Shown: positions 15,771 through 26,168 of the stretch, in pieces
Position numbering within the stretch: position 1 is the first letter of the stretch
Layout of the letters: each line of letters starts with the position of its first letter
Source of the DNA: Neocallimastix lanati (nom. inval.)
Taxonomy: Eukaryota; Neocallimastigomycota; Neocallimastigomycetes; Neocallimastigales; Neocallimastigaceae
Assembly: GCA_016946835.1 (NCBI GenBank)
Contig: JACVTC010000001.1
Location: 3,262,501 to 3,326,500, forward strand
Length of the DNA: 64,000 nt
Direction: 5' to 3'
Notes under the pieces: generated by a model
Databases searched by the model: none
The model's input: the letters and a program-made list of their open reading frames with translations, nothing else
What the model was told of the DNA's origin: nothing
Made by a program: the position numbers and the translations under genes

Positions 15771-15962
15771 TAAATACAAACTTAACCTATAATTATTTAA
15801 TTATTCAGTTTATTTTTTTTTTTTTAAGTTATAATTATCACAAATTTAAACTTCAAATTCTATAGTATTTTTTTTTTTTTTGAATATCTTACAAATATTG
15901 TGTACTATGAACTCAACTCTATATATTTTTCAAACTTTCACCATTACGGAGGTGTATTCAAT

Positions 15963-16012
<50 letters not shown>

Positions 16013-16136
16013 TAATATTCCTTCATTAAACTCAAAAAAAAAAAAAAAAAAAAAAAAGAAAAAAAACTTTATAATGATATCAGTAAATTTATCTAGTTCT
16101 CTGGGCATACCAAAAAAAAAAAAAAAAAAAAAAAAA
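12550..16136. other. Low-complexity intergenic DNA
   Basis: No gene is supported. The stretch holds many homopolymers: T at 14323-14356, 15257-15293, 15463-15502 and 15966-16008, and A at 15735-15777. Short frames here encode only Phe/Tyr/Ile or poly-Phe/poly-Lys runs and are artefacts of these tracts. Confidence 0.6.
14430..15185. repeat. Degenerate ~50 bp tandem array (minisatellite-like)
   Basis: About 14 imperfect units alternate two related versions. One contains ttcaatctatacttttaatt then gtattaatattctactattt; the other contains ttaatctgtatttttcttat then ttaatattctactatttatt. Unit spacing is roughly 45-60 bp. The units differ by many substitutions, so the array is old, unlike the fresh duplication at 16.1-16.8 kb. 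Confidence 0.75.
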
Positions 16137-16424
16137 GATTTAATTTTTTTATCTTGATTTTTTTTTTCTTTTGTTAATATCATCTTTTTAATAAGTTAAA
16201 AAAAAAAAATTGTTTTTATATCAATATATTTTTTCTTATGTTATTAATTAAAGTTATTAATTAAAGTATAATTAAAATTTGCTCTCAACTGCAATACCTT
16301 TAAATAAATTCCTTCATTTGTTTCAATGATGGTTCCTTCAATTCCTCTGTTAAATAAAAAATAAAAAATAAAAAAAAAAAAAATTTTTTTTTTTTTAATT
16401 TAATTTAATTTTAAAGAAGGTTAA
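16137..16424. repeat. Tandem direct duplication, copy A
   Basis: About 285 bp, nearly identical to 16522-16804, differing at a few positions. Read on the minus strand, both copies hold a coding-like stretch with an acceptor-like ..ttatttaacag in front and a donor-like gtattg behind. In copy A the stretch reads LKEPSLKQMKEFI and then hits an in-frame TAA before the putative donor. Confidence 0.85.
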
Positions 16425-16476
16425 AGGTTGATTATTCAAAATGTTAAAGGACCAGGGAAAAATCTAATGATAATAA

Positions 16477-16521
<45 letters not shown>

Positions 16522-16523
<2 letters not shown>

Positions 16524-16804
16524 TTTAATTTTTTTATCTTGATTTTTTTTTTCTTTTGTTAATATCATCTTTTTAATAAATTAAAAAAAAAAAATTGTTT
16601 TTATATCAATATATTTTTTCTTATGCTATTAATTAAAGTTATTAATTAAAGTATAATTAAAATTTGCTCTCAACTACAATACCTATATATAAATTCCTTG
16701 ATTTGTTTCAATGATGGTTCCTTCAATTCCTCTGTTAAATAAAAAATAAAAAATAAAAAAAAAAAAAAATTTTTTTTTTTTAATTTAATTTTAAAGAAGG
16801 TTAA
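16522..16804. repeat. Tandem direct duplication, copy B
   Basis: Second copy, offset about 385 bp from copy A. The two are separated by a short unique segment and a long A-run. On the minus strand it reads LKEPSLKQIKEFIYR without the stop seen in copy A. Long A-runs bound both copies, so replication slippage or homopolymer-mediated unequal exchange is a likely origin (inference). Confidence 0.85.
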
Positions 16805-16839
16805 AAAAAAAAAAAAAAAATGCTCTATTGGTAATATTC

Positions 16840-17540
16840 TATTTTCTTCAATTATGGATGGGCCTTGAAGCTCGTTTTTTAAATGCTTTCTGCTTTCTCT
16901 GAATTGTAAAAAAAAAAAAAAAATTGGTTTAAGTGGTCATAAATAAGAAAAATTCACTGGCAGTTCTTCTTGGAGATTTTTATAATATGGTCCCTTTGAA
17001 AAAAAAAAAAAAAACTTAAGAAGTATATTTTTTTTATCATAAAATTTTTTCCCTGACTGGACTGGACTGGGACCTGTTTCTAATCTTACGAATTGGCGAT
17101 AGTATTACTTATTCTAAAGGTTTTCTAAATCTTTTTTTTTTTTATTTTTTTTTATTTTTTGTATCGACTATATTATCTATAATAAAGTTTATGATTTTAT
17201 AATTTTCTCAATGTAAAATTTATCTTTGGCTTCTTCATTTTCAAATGATATATTGATATTTTTTTTTTCTGATCATTATCCTAATCTTCTTTTTATCTTG
17301 TAATAAAAATCTTAAAATGTTGAACTGAACATTATACAGGGACTTAGCATCTGATTCTACACTGGTCATCGCTAAAACCAAGATTATTGGGGCAAAAATG
17401 TTTTTTTTTTTTTTTTGTTAATAATCCTTGTAATCCAAATTACCTGGCATATAAATGATCCCTATTTCACTCTCTGATATAAGAAAGATTTAATTGGTGA
17501 ACATGTTAACTGCTACACATAGTATACATCACACACGAAA
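16840..17540 (-). pseudogene. Unassigned cluster of coding-like fragments
   Basis: Read on the minus strand, this less AT-rich segment contains several short, codon-like stretches in different frames, separated by homopolymers and stops. Near 17.45 kb: SEIGIIYMPGNLDY. Near 17.35 kb: LVLAMTSVESDAKSLYNVQ. Near 17.25 kb: ISFENEEAKDKFYIEKI. Near 16.95 kb: GPYYKNLQEELP. Near 16.87 kb: RKHLKNELQGPSIIEENRIL, preceded by a poly(T)-AG acceptor. The pieces could be exons of a decayed gene or a decayed retroelement; IIYMPGN is reminiscent of the segment after RNase H in Ty3-type polyproteins, but that is weak. Copies A and B just below appear to continue the same relic. No family is assigned. Confidence 0.35.
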
Positions 17541-18108
17541 TATTTTTTGACTTTCGAACTTATTTTTATTTTTTTATTAAATTAAATTTTTTATGATTAA
17601 TTAAATTTTTTATGATTAATTAAAAAAATTTTTTTTTTATTTTTTATTTTTTATTTTTTATTTTTTATTTTTATTTTTTTTTTATTTTTATTTTTTTTTT
17701 AATATTTATTATCTTTTATTTTTACCTAATCTTTTACGTATTTTTTATTTTTTTTATCTTTAAATTATATAATGTATTTTTTTTTAATAAATGTAATACA
17801 TAAACATATATTCATCGAATCAATAAAGCAATGGTTATGTATTCTCTTCCTAATCTAAAAAAAAAAAAAATTCTGATTTTTAGGTATTCTATTTAACAGA
17901 TTAATCGTCTCACTGATGCACTAATTCAATTAACCATGGTTAATGTCATAAATTCAATATATTAAAAAAAATTTTTTTTTAAATAATTCATTAAATTATT
18001 AAAATAAAGAAATATTAATAGTCACATTGAAAGGACTAAATCATAAAAAAAAAAATTCAACAACTTAAAGGAACTACTTTTTCTTCATAAAAAAAAAACT
18101 TCAACAAA

Positions 18109-18144
<36 letters not shown>

Positions 18145-18508
18145 CAGAAAACAGACCTATCTATCCAAAAACTGATTTGAAATCGAAATGAAACTAAAGA
18201 AATTTAGAAATTGGAATTGGAAAAAAAAAAAAAGGCATGAACTTTAAATGATACTTTAGCTAATCTCTTAACTCCTTATTTACAGAATATAATAAAAATG
18301 AGGTAAAAATTACAAAAAAAAATAATAATAATAAATTAAAACTGAGTGATAAAAAGAAAAAAAAATAGAAAAAAAAGTTTTTTATTCTTTTAAAGGAATT
18401 AAATAAAGTCAGAGTGGCATATACATTATACATTATTATTCATTCATTCACATTTCAATATGTTGAAAGGGTATTTAAGAAATTTTAAAGAAGACATATA
18501 ATAAATAA
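17541..18508. other. AT-rich spacer
   Basis: Homopolymers and short AT repeats. A less AT-rich patch at about 18150-18300 reads codon-like in short pieces on the plus strand but has stops in every frame. No gene is supported. Confidence 0.5.
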
Positions 18509-18730
18509 ATAAAAAAAAAAAGTACCATAATTAAGAAAAGTAAGAGTATTAAAAAAAGAGTAGATATCAAGATTCAAAAAAGTATTTCAACACCAATATC
18601 AGATTTACAGAGTTTGAAATTGGGAAAAAAAAAAAAAAAACTTCCATATAATTTTATTAAAGAAACAAAACAAATTCCAGTGATTACTGCTCATTATTCC
18701 CATAAAAAAAAAGGACATTTACCGTTTTAA
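18509..18730 (+). pseudogene. Unassigned open stretch without ATG
   Basis: A stop-free frame of 73 codons ends in TAA at 18728-18730 and has no usable ATG. It is Lys-rich at the start, then reads KIQKSISTPISDLQSLKLGK, a Lys run encoded by an A-tract, and LPYNFIKETKQIPVITAHYS. The mixed residue content differs from the surrounding low-complexity shadows and looks like a former coding segment, perhaps an exon. It lies 0.6 kb before the copia integrase relic and could belong to the same element. No domain is recognised. Confidence 0.3.
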
Positions 18731-18818
18731 CTGTTTTTTTTTAACCCATCAAATTCACTGAAAAAAATAAAAAAAGAAAAATAAAAGAAAAATAAAAGAA
18801 AATATCTATAAAGTAAGA

Positions 18819-18832
18819 AAATAATAATAATG

Positions 18833-18905
<73 letters not shown>
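18819..18905. repeat. (TAA)n microsatellite, about 29 units
   Basis: Near-perfect TAA/ATA repeat with one TGA interruption near 18831. On the minus strand it produces a spurious poly-Leu frame. Confidence 0.9.
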
Positions 18906-18907
<2 letters not shown>

Positions 18908-19289
18908 TAAGAAATAAAAAATATAAATATAAAAGGGCACCTTTAAATAGGAAAGGTAGTAAAAGAAACTTCAAAATCTTATAGAAGTTAATGATGAAGA
19001 ACAAAACAGTTCAGAATTCATTCATTCTTCTGTTTCATTATAAACAACGAAATATTTTAAGAAAAAAGCAATTGTAACAATAATTCATTCATTCCTAGGA
19101 ACATACCAGTAAATAAAATAAAAGAGCAAAAATCTTAAAAAAGTAGAAACTGACGATAAAGAAGATAACGACAAAGAGTCCTGAATCATTGAAAGTGGAA
19201 CAGGAATTAACCTTTTTCAAAAATATATATATATAAAATATTAAAAAAAAATATAATAACACCATCAATCATTGAAAAAGTTTCTAATA

Positions 19290-19640
19290 CAGGGTTATTA
19301 CATACCCAAATGGTCAATCCAATAGAAAAAAATAGAAAAAAAAAATGGAATTACATTACGTCATTCTATATCAGGTAATCTCCAACAAAATGGTTATGCT
19401 GAAAGAATTAATCAGATATTAGATTGTATAATTGCGCTAAAAAAAAAAAATCACTCAGTGTTGTTAAATTATCTCCTATTTTGTGGGATGAAGCTTTTAA
19501 ATGTATATATATATATTGTACAATTTAAATCCGCATCAGAGAATTAATTGTAAAATTCCTGAATAAAGTATTTTTTTCAATAAGAAAAATTGATATATCT
19601 GAATATAAACTCAAGGTTTTTGAATGAAAAATATTTTTTT
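19290..19640 (+). mobile_element. Ty1/copia-type integrase relic
   Basis: The plus strand keeps recognisable pieces of a retroviral-type integrase core. GITLRHSISGNLQQNGYAER at about 19345-19407 corresponds to the GI..S.P..PQ.NG.AER block that contains the catalytic Glu of copia integrases. A frameshift follows in an A-run at about 19440-19450, then SPILWDEAFK at about 19474-19502, matching the W.EA motif. The downstream IDISEYKLKVF at about 19590-19623 resembles the P.IS..KVFG segment. In-frame stops and frameshifts show it is dead. No LTRs, reverse transcriptase or intact ends were found nearby. In-frame remnants at 19145-19215 may be an upstream part of the polyprotein. Confidence 0.7.
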
Positions 19641-20807
19641 TTCTTATTTTTAATAGATAAAAACAGGACAGGGAAAACTCTAAAAAAATTAATAAAACTG
19701 ATTATCAATAACAACAAAAAAAAAATTAAAAAAATAAATAAAAAAAAAAGAAAATCAAGATAAAATTAATAAAACTGATTATCAACAAGAAAAAAAATAA
19801 AATAAAAAAAAAAGAAAATCAAGATAAAAAAAAAGTTTTTTTTTTTATTTTTTTTTTATTTTTTTTTTTTTTTTTTTAAAGTAGTTCTCAATATGTTATA
19901 AGATATATAGATTTAATAATAATAAAGATAAATAATTTAATTTAAATAATTAAATATTTAATATTAAAGTATATATATTCTTTATTTTTCAGAAAAAAAA
20001 AAAAAAAGAAAAAGAAAAAAAAAAAAAGAAAAAAGAAAATAATATTAAATAAAATAAATTTATTAAATAATGTTGAAAATAGAATAACAATTTGTACTTT
20101 TAAAATTTAAATTTTTTAAAATATTCTTTATTTATTTATTTACTTATTTATTTACTTATTTCATTTTTTTTTATATTTATTTTATTTTATTTTATTTTTT
20201 ATCTATTATACTTATTAAACTAATTTTTATATTTTTTTTATAGATATTAATTTTATTTTATTTTATTTTTTTTTTATTTTTTATTTTTTATTTTTATTTT
20301 TTTTTTTTTATTTTATTTTTTTTTTTGATTATAATTTATCATATTTGTATTCTTATTTATTTAATAAATTATTTTTTTTTCTTTCTCATATAAATATTTA
20401 TAAATTATATTTATTCATTTCGAATTTATAAATATATATATAATATATATATAAATATTAATAAAAAAAAATTAATTTTTTTTAATTTTTTATTATTTAT
20501 ATATTTTAGTTGACATTTTAAAAATTCATTTGATTTTAAAAAAGTTTTTTTAAATATGTATACAAAATATTATTATTATTTGGTAAACTCTATTTTCTAT
20601 TTATTTATTCTTATATATTTATATATTTAATAAATTAATTTCTATTTAAGTGTATATATATATATATATATTTTATTTATTATTTTCAAAATTTATTATA
20701 TAAATATAAGATTTTTCTTATTTTTTATTTAATAAATTGATTTCTATATTATATATATATATTATTATTAGTATTATTATTTTAAGGATTTGTTTTTATA
20801 TTTTATT
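19641..20807. other. AT-rich spacer downstream of the Cys-repeat gene
   Basis: Poly(A), poly(T), TATT and TA repeats only. The 3' flank of the first Cys-repeat gene lies here, and nothing gene-like is visible. Confidence 0.6.
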
Positions 20808-22802
20808 TTAATCCTTCTTCATACAGGTTTGTGGACAGTTAATGGCCATTTCTGGATTGGCATCACAGTCAACACATTCAACACAATCAATACACATGAC
20901 TGGTTCTTCCTTCTTAATACAGGTTTGTGGACAGTTAATGGCCATTTCTGGATTGGCATCACAATCAACACATTCTACACAATCAATGCACATAACAGGT
21001 TCTTCCTTCTTCATACAAGTGTCTGGACAGTGAATAGCATTTTCTGGGTGTTCATCACAGTCAACACATCCAATACATTTAACACATGCATATCCTTCTT
21101 CTTCTTCTTCTTCTTTAACTGCTTCTTCTTTCTTAATACAGGTTTGTGGACAGTTAATGGCCATTTCTGGATTGGCATCACAGTCAACACATTCAACACA
21201 ATCAATACACATGACTGGTTCTTCCTTCTTAATACAGGTTTGTGGACAGTTAATGGCCATTTCTGGATTGGCATCACAGTCAACACATTCAACACAATTA
21301 ATACACATGACTGGTTCTTCCTTCTTCATACAAGTGTCTGGACAGTGAATAGCATTTTCTGGGTGTTCATCACAGTCAACACATCCAATACATTTAACAC
21401 ATGCATATCCTTCTTCTTCTTCTTCTTTAACTGCTTCTTCCTTCTTCATACAGGTTTGTGGACAGTTAATGGCCATTTCTGGATTGGCATCACAGTCAAC
21501 ACATTCAACACAGTCAATACACATGACTGGTTCTTCCTTCTTCATACAAGTGTCTGGACAGTGAATAGCATTTTCTGGGTGTTCATCACAGTCAACACAT
21601 CCAATACATTTAACACATGCATATCCTTCTTCTTCTTCTTCTTTAACTGCTTCTTCCTTCTTAATACAAGTTTGTGGACAGTTAATGGCCATTTCTGGAT
21701 TGGCATCACAGTCAACACATTCAACACAATCAATGCACATGACTGGTTCTTCCTTCTTAATACAGGTTTGTGGACAGTTAATGGCCATTTCTGGATTGGC
21801 ATCACAGTCAACACATTCAACACAGTCAATACACATGACTGGTTCTTCCTTCTTCATACAAGTGTCTGGACAGTGAATAGCATTTTCTGGGTGTTCATCA
21901 CAGTCAACACATCCAATACATTTAACACATGCATATCCTTCTTCTTCTTCTTCTTCTTTAACTGCTTCTTCCTTCTTCATACAGGTTTGTGGACAGTTAA
22001 TGGCCATTTCAGGATTGGCATCACAATCAACACATTCAACACAATCAATGCACATGACTGGTTCTTCCTTCTTCATACAAGTGTCTGGACAGTGAATAGC
22101 ATTTTCTGGGTGTTCATCACAGTCAACACATCCAATACATTTAACACATGCATATCCTTCTTCTTCTTCTTCTTCTTTAACTGCTTCTTCCTTCTTCATA
22201 CAGGTTTGTGGACAGTTAATGGCCATTTCTGGATTGGCATCACAATCAACACATTCAACACAATCAATGCACATGACTGGTTCTTCCTTCTTCATACAGG
22301 TTTGTGGACAGTTTATAGCCATTTCTGGATTGGCATCACAGTCAACACATTCAATACAGTCAATGCACATAACTTCTCTTTTTACTTGTTTCTTCTTCAT
22401 ACATGCATGTGGACAATTTTTAGCTGTTTCTGGGTGGGCGTCACAGTCAATGCATTCGACACATTGAACACATGCAACTGATTTTTTTTCTTCCTTAGTT
22501 ATTTCTTGTTTACATGTATGTGGACAGTTCTTAGCCATTTCTGGATGGGCGTCACAGTCAACACATCCAACGCATTGAATACAATATACAGGTTCCGGTT
22601 CTACTATTTCAGAGTTACAAGAACCAAAGTCAGACTGGCAACCCATACCACAGTAGTTTTTGCCTCTACCACAGTAACCAGATTTTGAACAACATTGACC
22701 TAATGGACACGATAATCCATTTTTCTTACCACAACGATAAGCAAATGAAGAATCAATATTTAATAAAGAAAGAGCTACTAAAGCAAAATTGACAAACTTC
22801 AT
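20808..22802 (-). CDS. Secreted chitin-binding protein with 17 six-Cys repeats
   Basis: Single exon, 664 residues, ATG at 22800-22802. Residues 1-21 form a signal peptide (basic start, hydrophobic core, cleavage expected after SFA). Residues 22-64 form one hevein-type chitin-binding module (CBM18) with eight cysteines and the QCCS.SGYCG and YCG.GCQSDFG motifs. The rest is 17 copies of a 24-residue repeat with spacing C-x2-C-x2-C-x2-C-x9-C-x3-C, such as CVKCIGCVDCDEHPENAIHC plus PDTC. Copies are joined by KKEE-type acidic linkers. Two repeat classes alternate: CIDCVEC..ANPEMAINCPQTC and CVKCIGC..EHPENAIHCPDTC. Copies in the last two thirds are almost identical in DNA, a sign of recent amplification. 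Poly-Glu linkers vary between five and six Glu through (CTT)n slippage. There is no membrane anchor, so the protein should be secreted and tethered to chitin by the N-terminal module. The role of the repeats is unknown. A paralogue lies at 29536-31269. Confidence 0.92.
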   Translation of the reverse strand: MKFVNFALVALSLLNIDSSFAYRCGKKNGLSCPLGQCCSKSGYCGRGKNYCGMGCQSDFGSCNSEIVEPEPVYCIQCVGCVDCDAHPEMAKNCPHTCKQEITKEEKKSVACVQCVECIDCDAHPETAKNCPHACMKKKQVKREVMCIDCIECVDCDANPEMAINCPQTCMKKEEPVMCIDCVECVDCDANPEMAINCPQTCMKKEEAVKEEEEEEGYACVKCIGCVDCDEHPENAIHCPDTCMKKEEPVMCIDCVECVDCDANPEMAINCPQTCMKKEEAVKEEEEEEGYACVKCIGCVDCDEHPENAIHCPDTCMKKEEPVMCIDCVECVDCDANPEMAINCPQTCIKKEEPVMCIDCVECVDCDANPEMAINCPQTCIKKEEAVKEEEEEGYACVKCIGCVDCDEHPENAIHCPDTCMKKEEPVMCIDCVECVDCDANPEMAINCPQTCMKKEEAVKEEEEEGYACVKCIGCVDCDEHPENAIHCPDTCMKKEEPVMCINCVECVDCDANPEMAINCPQTCIKKEEPVMCIDCVECVDCDANPEMAINCPQTCIKKEEAVKEEEEEEGYACVKCIGCVDCDEHPENAIHCPDTCMKKEEPVMCIDCVECVDCDANPEMAINCPQTCIKKEEPVMCIDCVECVDCDANPEMAINCPQTCMKKD

Positions 22803-24568
22803 TTTTTATATATTTCCTTTATATAAAAAAATTTTTAAAAAGATAATGTATAAAATTAATAATATTTATAATCTATATAAATATTTTTATGAATGAAATA
22901 AAAATTTTTTGAAATGAAAATTAATCCTATAAATATTAAAAAAAATTTTTTTAAAAATATATAATTATTATATATGAAATCTAATTAAAATAATTAAATA
23001 TATTAATGTTTATAAAAAAATTTTTTTTAATTTCTTTTTATACTTAATAAATATATTTTAATTAAAATTAAATATATAGTATATAATTTAATTTTATATC
23101 ATTTTAATGAATTTAAAATAGAATCTAAAGTTAATATACTTCTTAATTTTTTTTTTCTTTCTTTTTTTTTTATTTCCATTATGAAATGATTCTTGGGATA
23201 ATAGTATCTCAATGAAATAATATTTAATATTAATGATAAAAAACGGAAAAAAATTTTTTATTTACAATAGTAATTATTATATTTATTCATTTGAATTATA
23301 TAATTTAATACTGAATAAAAAATTATTTAATATTTTTAATTAATTATTAATAAAATTTTATTTATTAAAACTTTAACTTGATATTATTTAGACTAAAATT
23401 TTTATTTATATTTTATTATACGTGAAATATTATTAGATAGTGATTTTATATTTAATTCAATAAATTAAACCAGAATATATTGTAAATTTTATTTATTATA
23501 TTTTAGGTATTAGTCTTCTATAAAATAATTTAAAATTAATTAATTATTACCAAAAATTTCCTTATTTTTAATTGATTATTTCATTTTTATATTATTTTAG
23601 ATTTATAATATTTTATTATAATATTTTTTAATTTAATTTTAATATATTGTATCCATTTTAATTATAAATTAGCTATTATAATTTATAATCAATAATTAAA
23701 TAATATTTAATTGTGAAATATATATATAAAAAAAAAGTATAAAATAAGCTTAGATAATAAAGAAAGATACCATTACACAAAGTTTTATTTTTTTTTTTTT
23801 TTTATTTTTTTTTTTAGCATAGCCCATTAAATAGGAAACAATTTTTAGATTTTCATTATTTTTTATTTAATTTAAATAGTATCATAAATAATTAATATAA
23901 ATATATGAATTGAAATTACAATTATTAAAAATTTTATGATTTCTTTAAAAATTATTATTATTAACATAATTTTATTTTATTTTATTTTTTTTTTTATAAA
24001 AGATGAATAATTATTAAATACCATAAGAAATTAATATATATTTCTATTAAAAATAAATTATATTTATTTATATTTATTAATATTTATTCATTATCTAAAC
24101 ATTAAAATTCTAAATAAATATAATAATATAATTTTTAGATAAAATAAATTATTAAGGAGAGATTTGAACATGGCACATTTAATAATTAAAATAAAATAAT
24201 TCCAAGTATTAGCATATATAAACATGAATCATTTTATTTTTATTAATATTAAAAAATTTTTTTTACCATTTTTTAAAGGTATTTCATTATATAAATAAAT
24301 CTATATTGAAAAAAAAATTATAATAAAAAATAATAAATATAATTATTGTAAATAAATTAATAATAATTCACAATATTATAAATATTCATTGATAATAGAT
24401 TTTTTTTAAAAAAAATAATATTAATAATAATAACTTTTTTTTTAATATGTTAAAGAATGTAATAATTTTTTTTTTTTTTATTTTTACAATAATAATTCAA
24501 ATAAAAGATTTCAAACAATTATATCATAAAAAAAATTATAATTTCAAGTTTTACTTTTATAATACTTA

Positions 24569-24601
<33 letters not shown>

Positions 24602-24699
24602 GAGTGTAAGTATTTTTTTTATAAAAAGAATGTTTTCTATAATTATATATATATATCTTGTTTCCTTCAAAAAACATATATATATTACACTTATATATA
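22803..24699. other. 5' flank of the first Cys-repeat gene
   Basis: AT-rich. The block around 23811-23860 (agcccattaaatagg and nearby bases) resembles 32600-32640 upstream of the paralogue (agcctactaaatag), so the duplication unit appears to include upstream sequence. No other gene is seen. Confidence 0.5.
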
Positions 24700-24984
24700 T
24701 TGTCTGAACAGTGAATAACGTATTCTGGATGTTCATCACAACAGTACATCCAACATGCATTGAATACAATTAACCGTTTCTGATTATACTATTTCTGAAT
24801 TACAAGAACCAAAATCTGATTGGCAACCTACACTACATTATAATTTATCCCTATCACAATAACAAGAGATTTTTAACGGCATTGACCTAATGGATTTGGT
24901 ATGCCTGTTTTTATACCACGACGATAAGCAAAGGAAGAATCAATATTTAGAAAGAGTTACTAAAGCACAATTAACAAACTTCAC
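24700..24984 (-). pseudogene. Decayed paralogue of the chitin-binding Cys-repeat gene (relic 1)
   Basis: On the minus strand the former start at 24982-24984 is GTG in place of ATG, followed by KFVNCALVTLS (MKFVNFALVALS in the intact genes). A frame change is then needed to follow SSFAY, and a stop falls inside the hevein module. Further down, CNSEIV and VNCIQC of the first repeat are visible with stops. The remnant then jumps to the DEHPE..IHC half of a later repeat and ends near 24700. The VNCIQC wording is closer to the paralogue at 29.5-31.3 kb. Several stops and frameshifts make it plainly non-functional. Confidence 0.85.
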
Positions 24985-25083
24985 TTTTTATATATCCTTT
25001 TTAATCTTGTTCAAAATAATTTATATGATTAATAATATTCATAATTTATATAAATACATAATTATTGAATTTTTTAATTATGA

Positions 25084-25131
<48 letters not shown>

Positions 25132-25825
25132 AAAATTTAATCATTATAATCATTATTGAAATTGAAATTAATTTTCAATACTTTGATAAAACAATAAAAA
25201 TATTTATTATTATTTTTTTTTTATATTAAATTTAATTTAAAATATGGTGACTAAATAAAAAATATATATTAATAATTCTGGTATGTTAAGGGGAAATAAA
25301 ATATTATGTAAATATTATATAATAATATAATGATAAATAAAAATTTAATTTAATAGAATTAAAATCTTCCTAATTTTTAATTTAAAAAATAATAAATGTA
25401 TATATATATGATTTTAAATATCAATAATTATTTCTTTATTTATTGAATACTCTGATTTCCATATTAAGCAATAAAATTTATGAGTAATTTAGATTTTAAA
25501 TTATTTTGTAGTAGCTTATAATATAGAATATAAATTAATGTTTATATTTCTAAAAACTTTGATTTTTATTTGATTAAAAGTAATTATTATTAAATTATAC
25601 TTATAAATAATTATTATTATGATTATGTTAAAAATATGTAATTTAATTACTAATTTTAATGAGAGTGATAATAACGATATTTAAATACATAATTTAACAT
25701 AATATTTTTATTTTTAATTAATTATATTAATTTTATTTATTATTATTATTACTAACTAAAAGTCACTCAAATATTTTTCTTTTTTGGTAAAAAAATATAT
25801 TTTCAAATTTAAACAATTTAAAAAC
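24985..25825. other. AT-rich spacer between relics
   Basis: Contains a T-run of roughly 37 bases at about 25089-25125. No coding signal is seen. Confidence 0.5.
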
Positions 25826-26168
25826 AATGCATTCGACACATTGAACACGTGAAACTGATTTCTTTTCTTCTTTAATAATTTTTTGTTTACATGTATGTGG
25901 ACAGTTCTTAACCATTTCTGGATGGGCGTCACAGTCAACACATCCAACGCATTGAACACAATAAACAGGTTCTGGTTCCACTATCTCAGAGTTACAAGAA
26001 CCTATACTACAGTAGTTTTTGCCTCTACCACAGTAACGAGATTTTGAACAACATTGATAGAATGGACATGATAAACCAGTTTTTTTTTTTTTTATCACAA
26101 CAATTTACAAATTAATAATCAATATTTAATAAAGAAAGAGTTACTAAAGTAAAATTGACAAATTTCAA
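25826..26168 (-). pseudogene. Truncated paralogue of the chitin-binding Cys-repeat gene (relic 2)
   Basis: The former start codon is TTG (26166-26168). The signal-peptide region is recognisable but altered, and an expanded A-run (coding strand) has replaced the first hevein cysteine. The rest of the module is readable (GLSCPFYQCCSKSRYCGRGK), but the YCGMGCQSDFG segment is shortened by six residues. One full six-Cys repeat (CVQCVGCVDCDAHPEMVKNC plus PHTC) and the start of a second follow; homology then breaks off at about 25826. The EIVEPEPVYC and KEEKKSV stretches match the gene at 20.8-22.8 kb best. The frame stays open to 25763, but with no normal start, a damaged module and one repeat it is most likely dead. 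Confidence 0.85.

Noticed and set aside
18741-19004. 87-codon frame with poly-Leu, membrane-like
   Set aside because: The leucines come from a (TAA)n microsatellite, and the flanks are Phe/Leu shadows of A/T DNA.
20790-22481. 563-codon open frame on the plus strand opposite the 17-repeat gene, with similar plus-strand frames at 29542-31080
   Set aside because: It is the antisense of a tandem repeat whose unit happens to lack stops in that register. It has no independent features, and the sense strand has a signal peptide, CBM18 and conserved cysteines.
24140-24170. tRNA T-arm-like word (minus strand gttcaaatct)
   Set aside because: Flanking bases do not pair to form a T-stem, and no anticodon or acceptor arm is found.
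24890-25132. 80-codon plus-strand frame
   Set aside because: It overlaps relic 1 in antisense and ends in a T-run.
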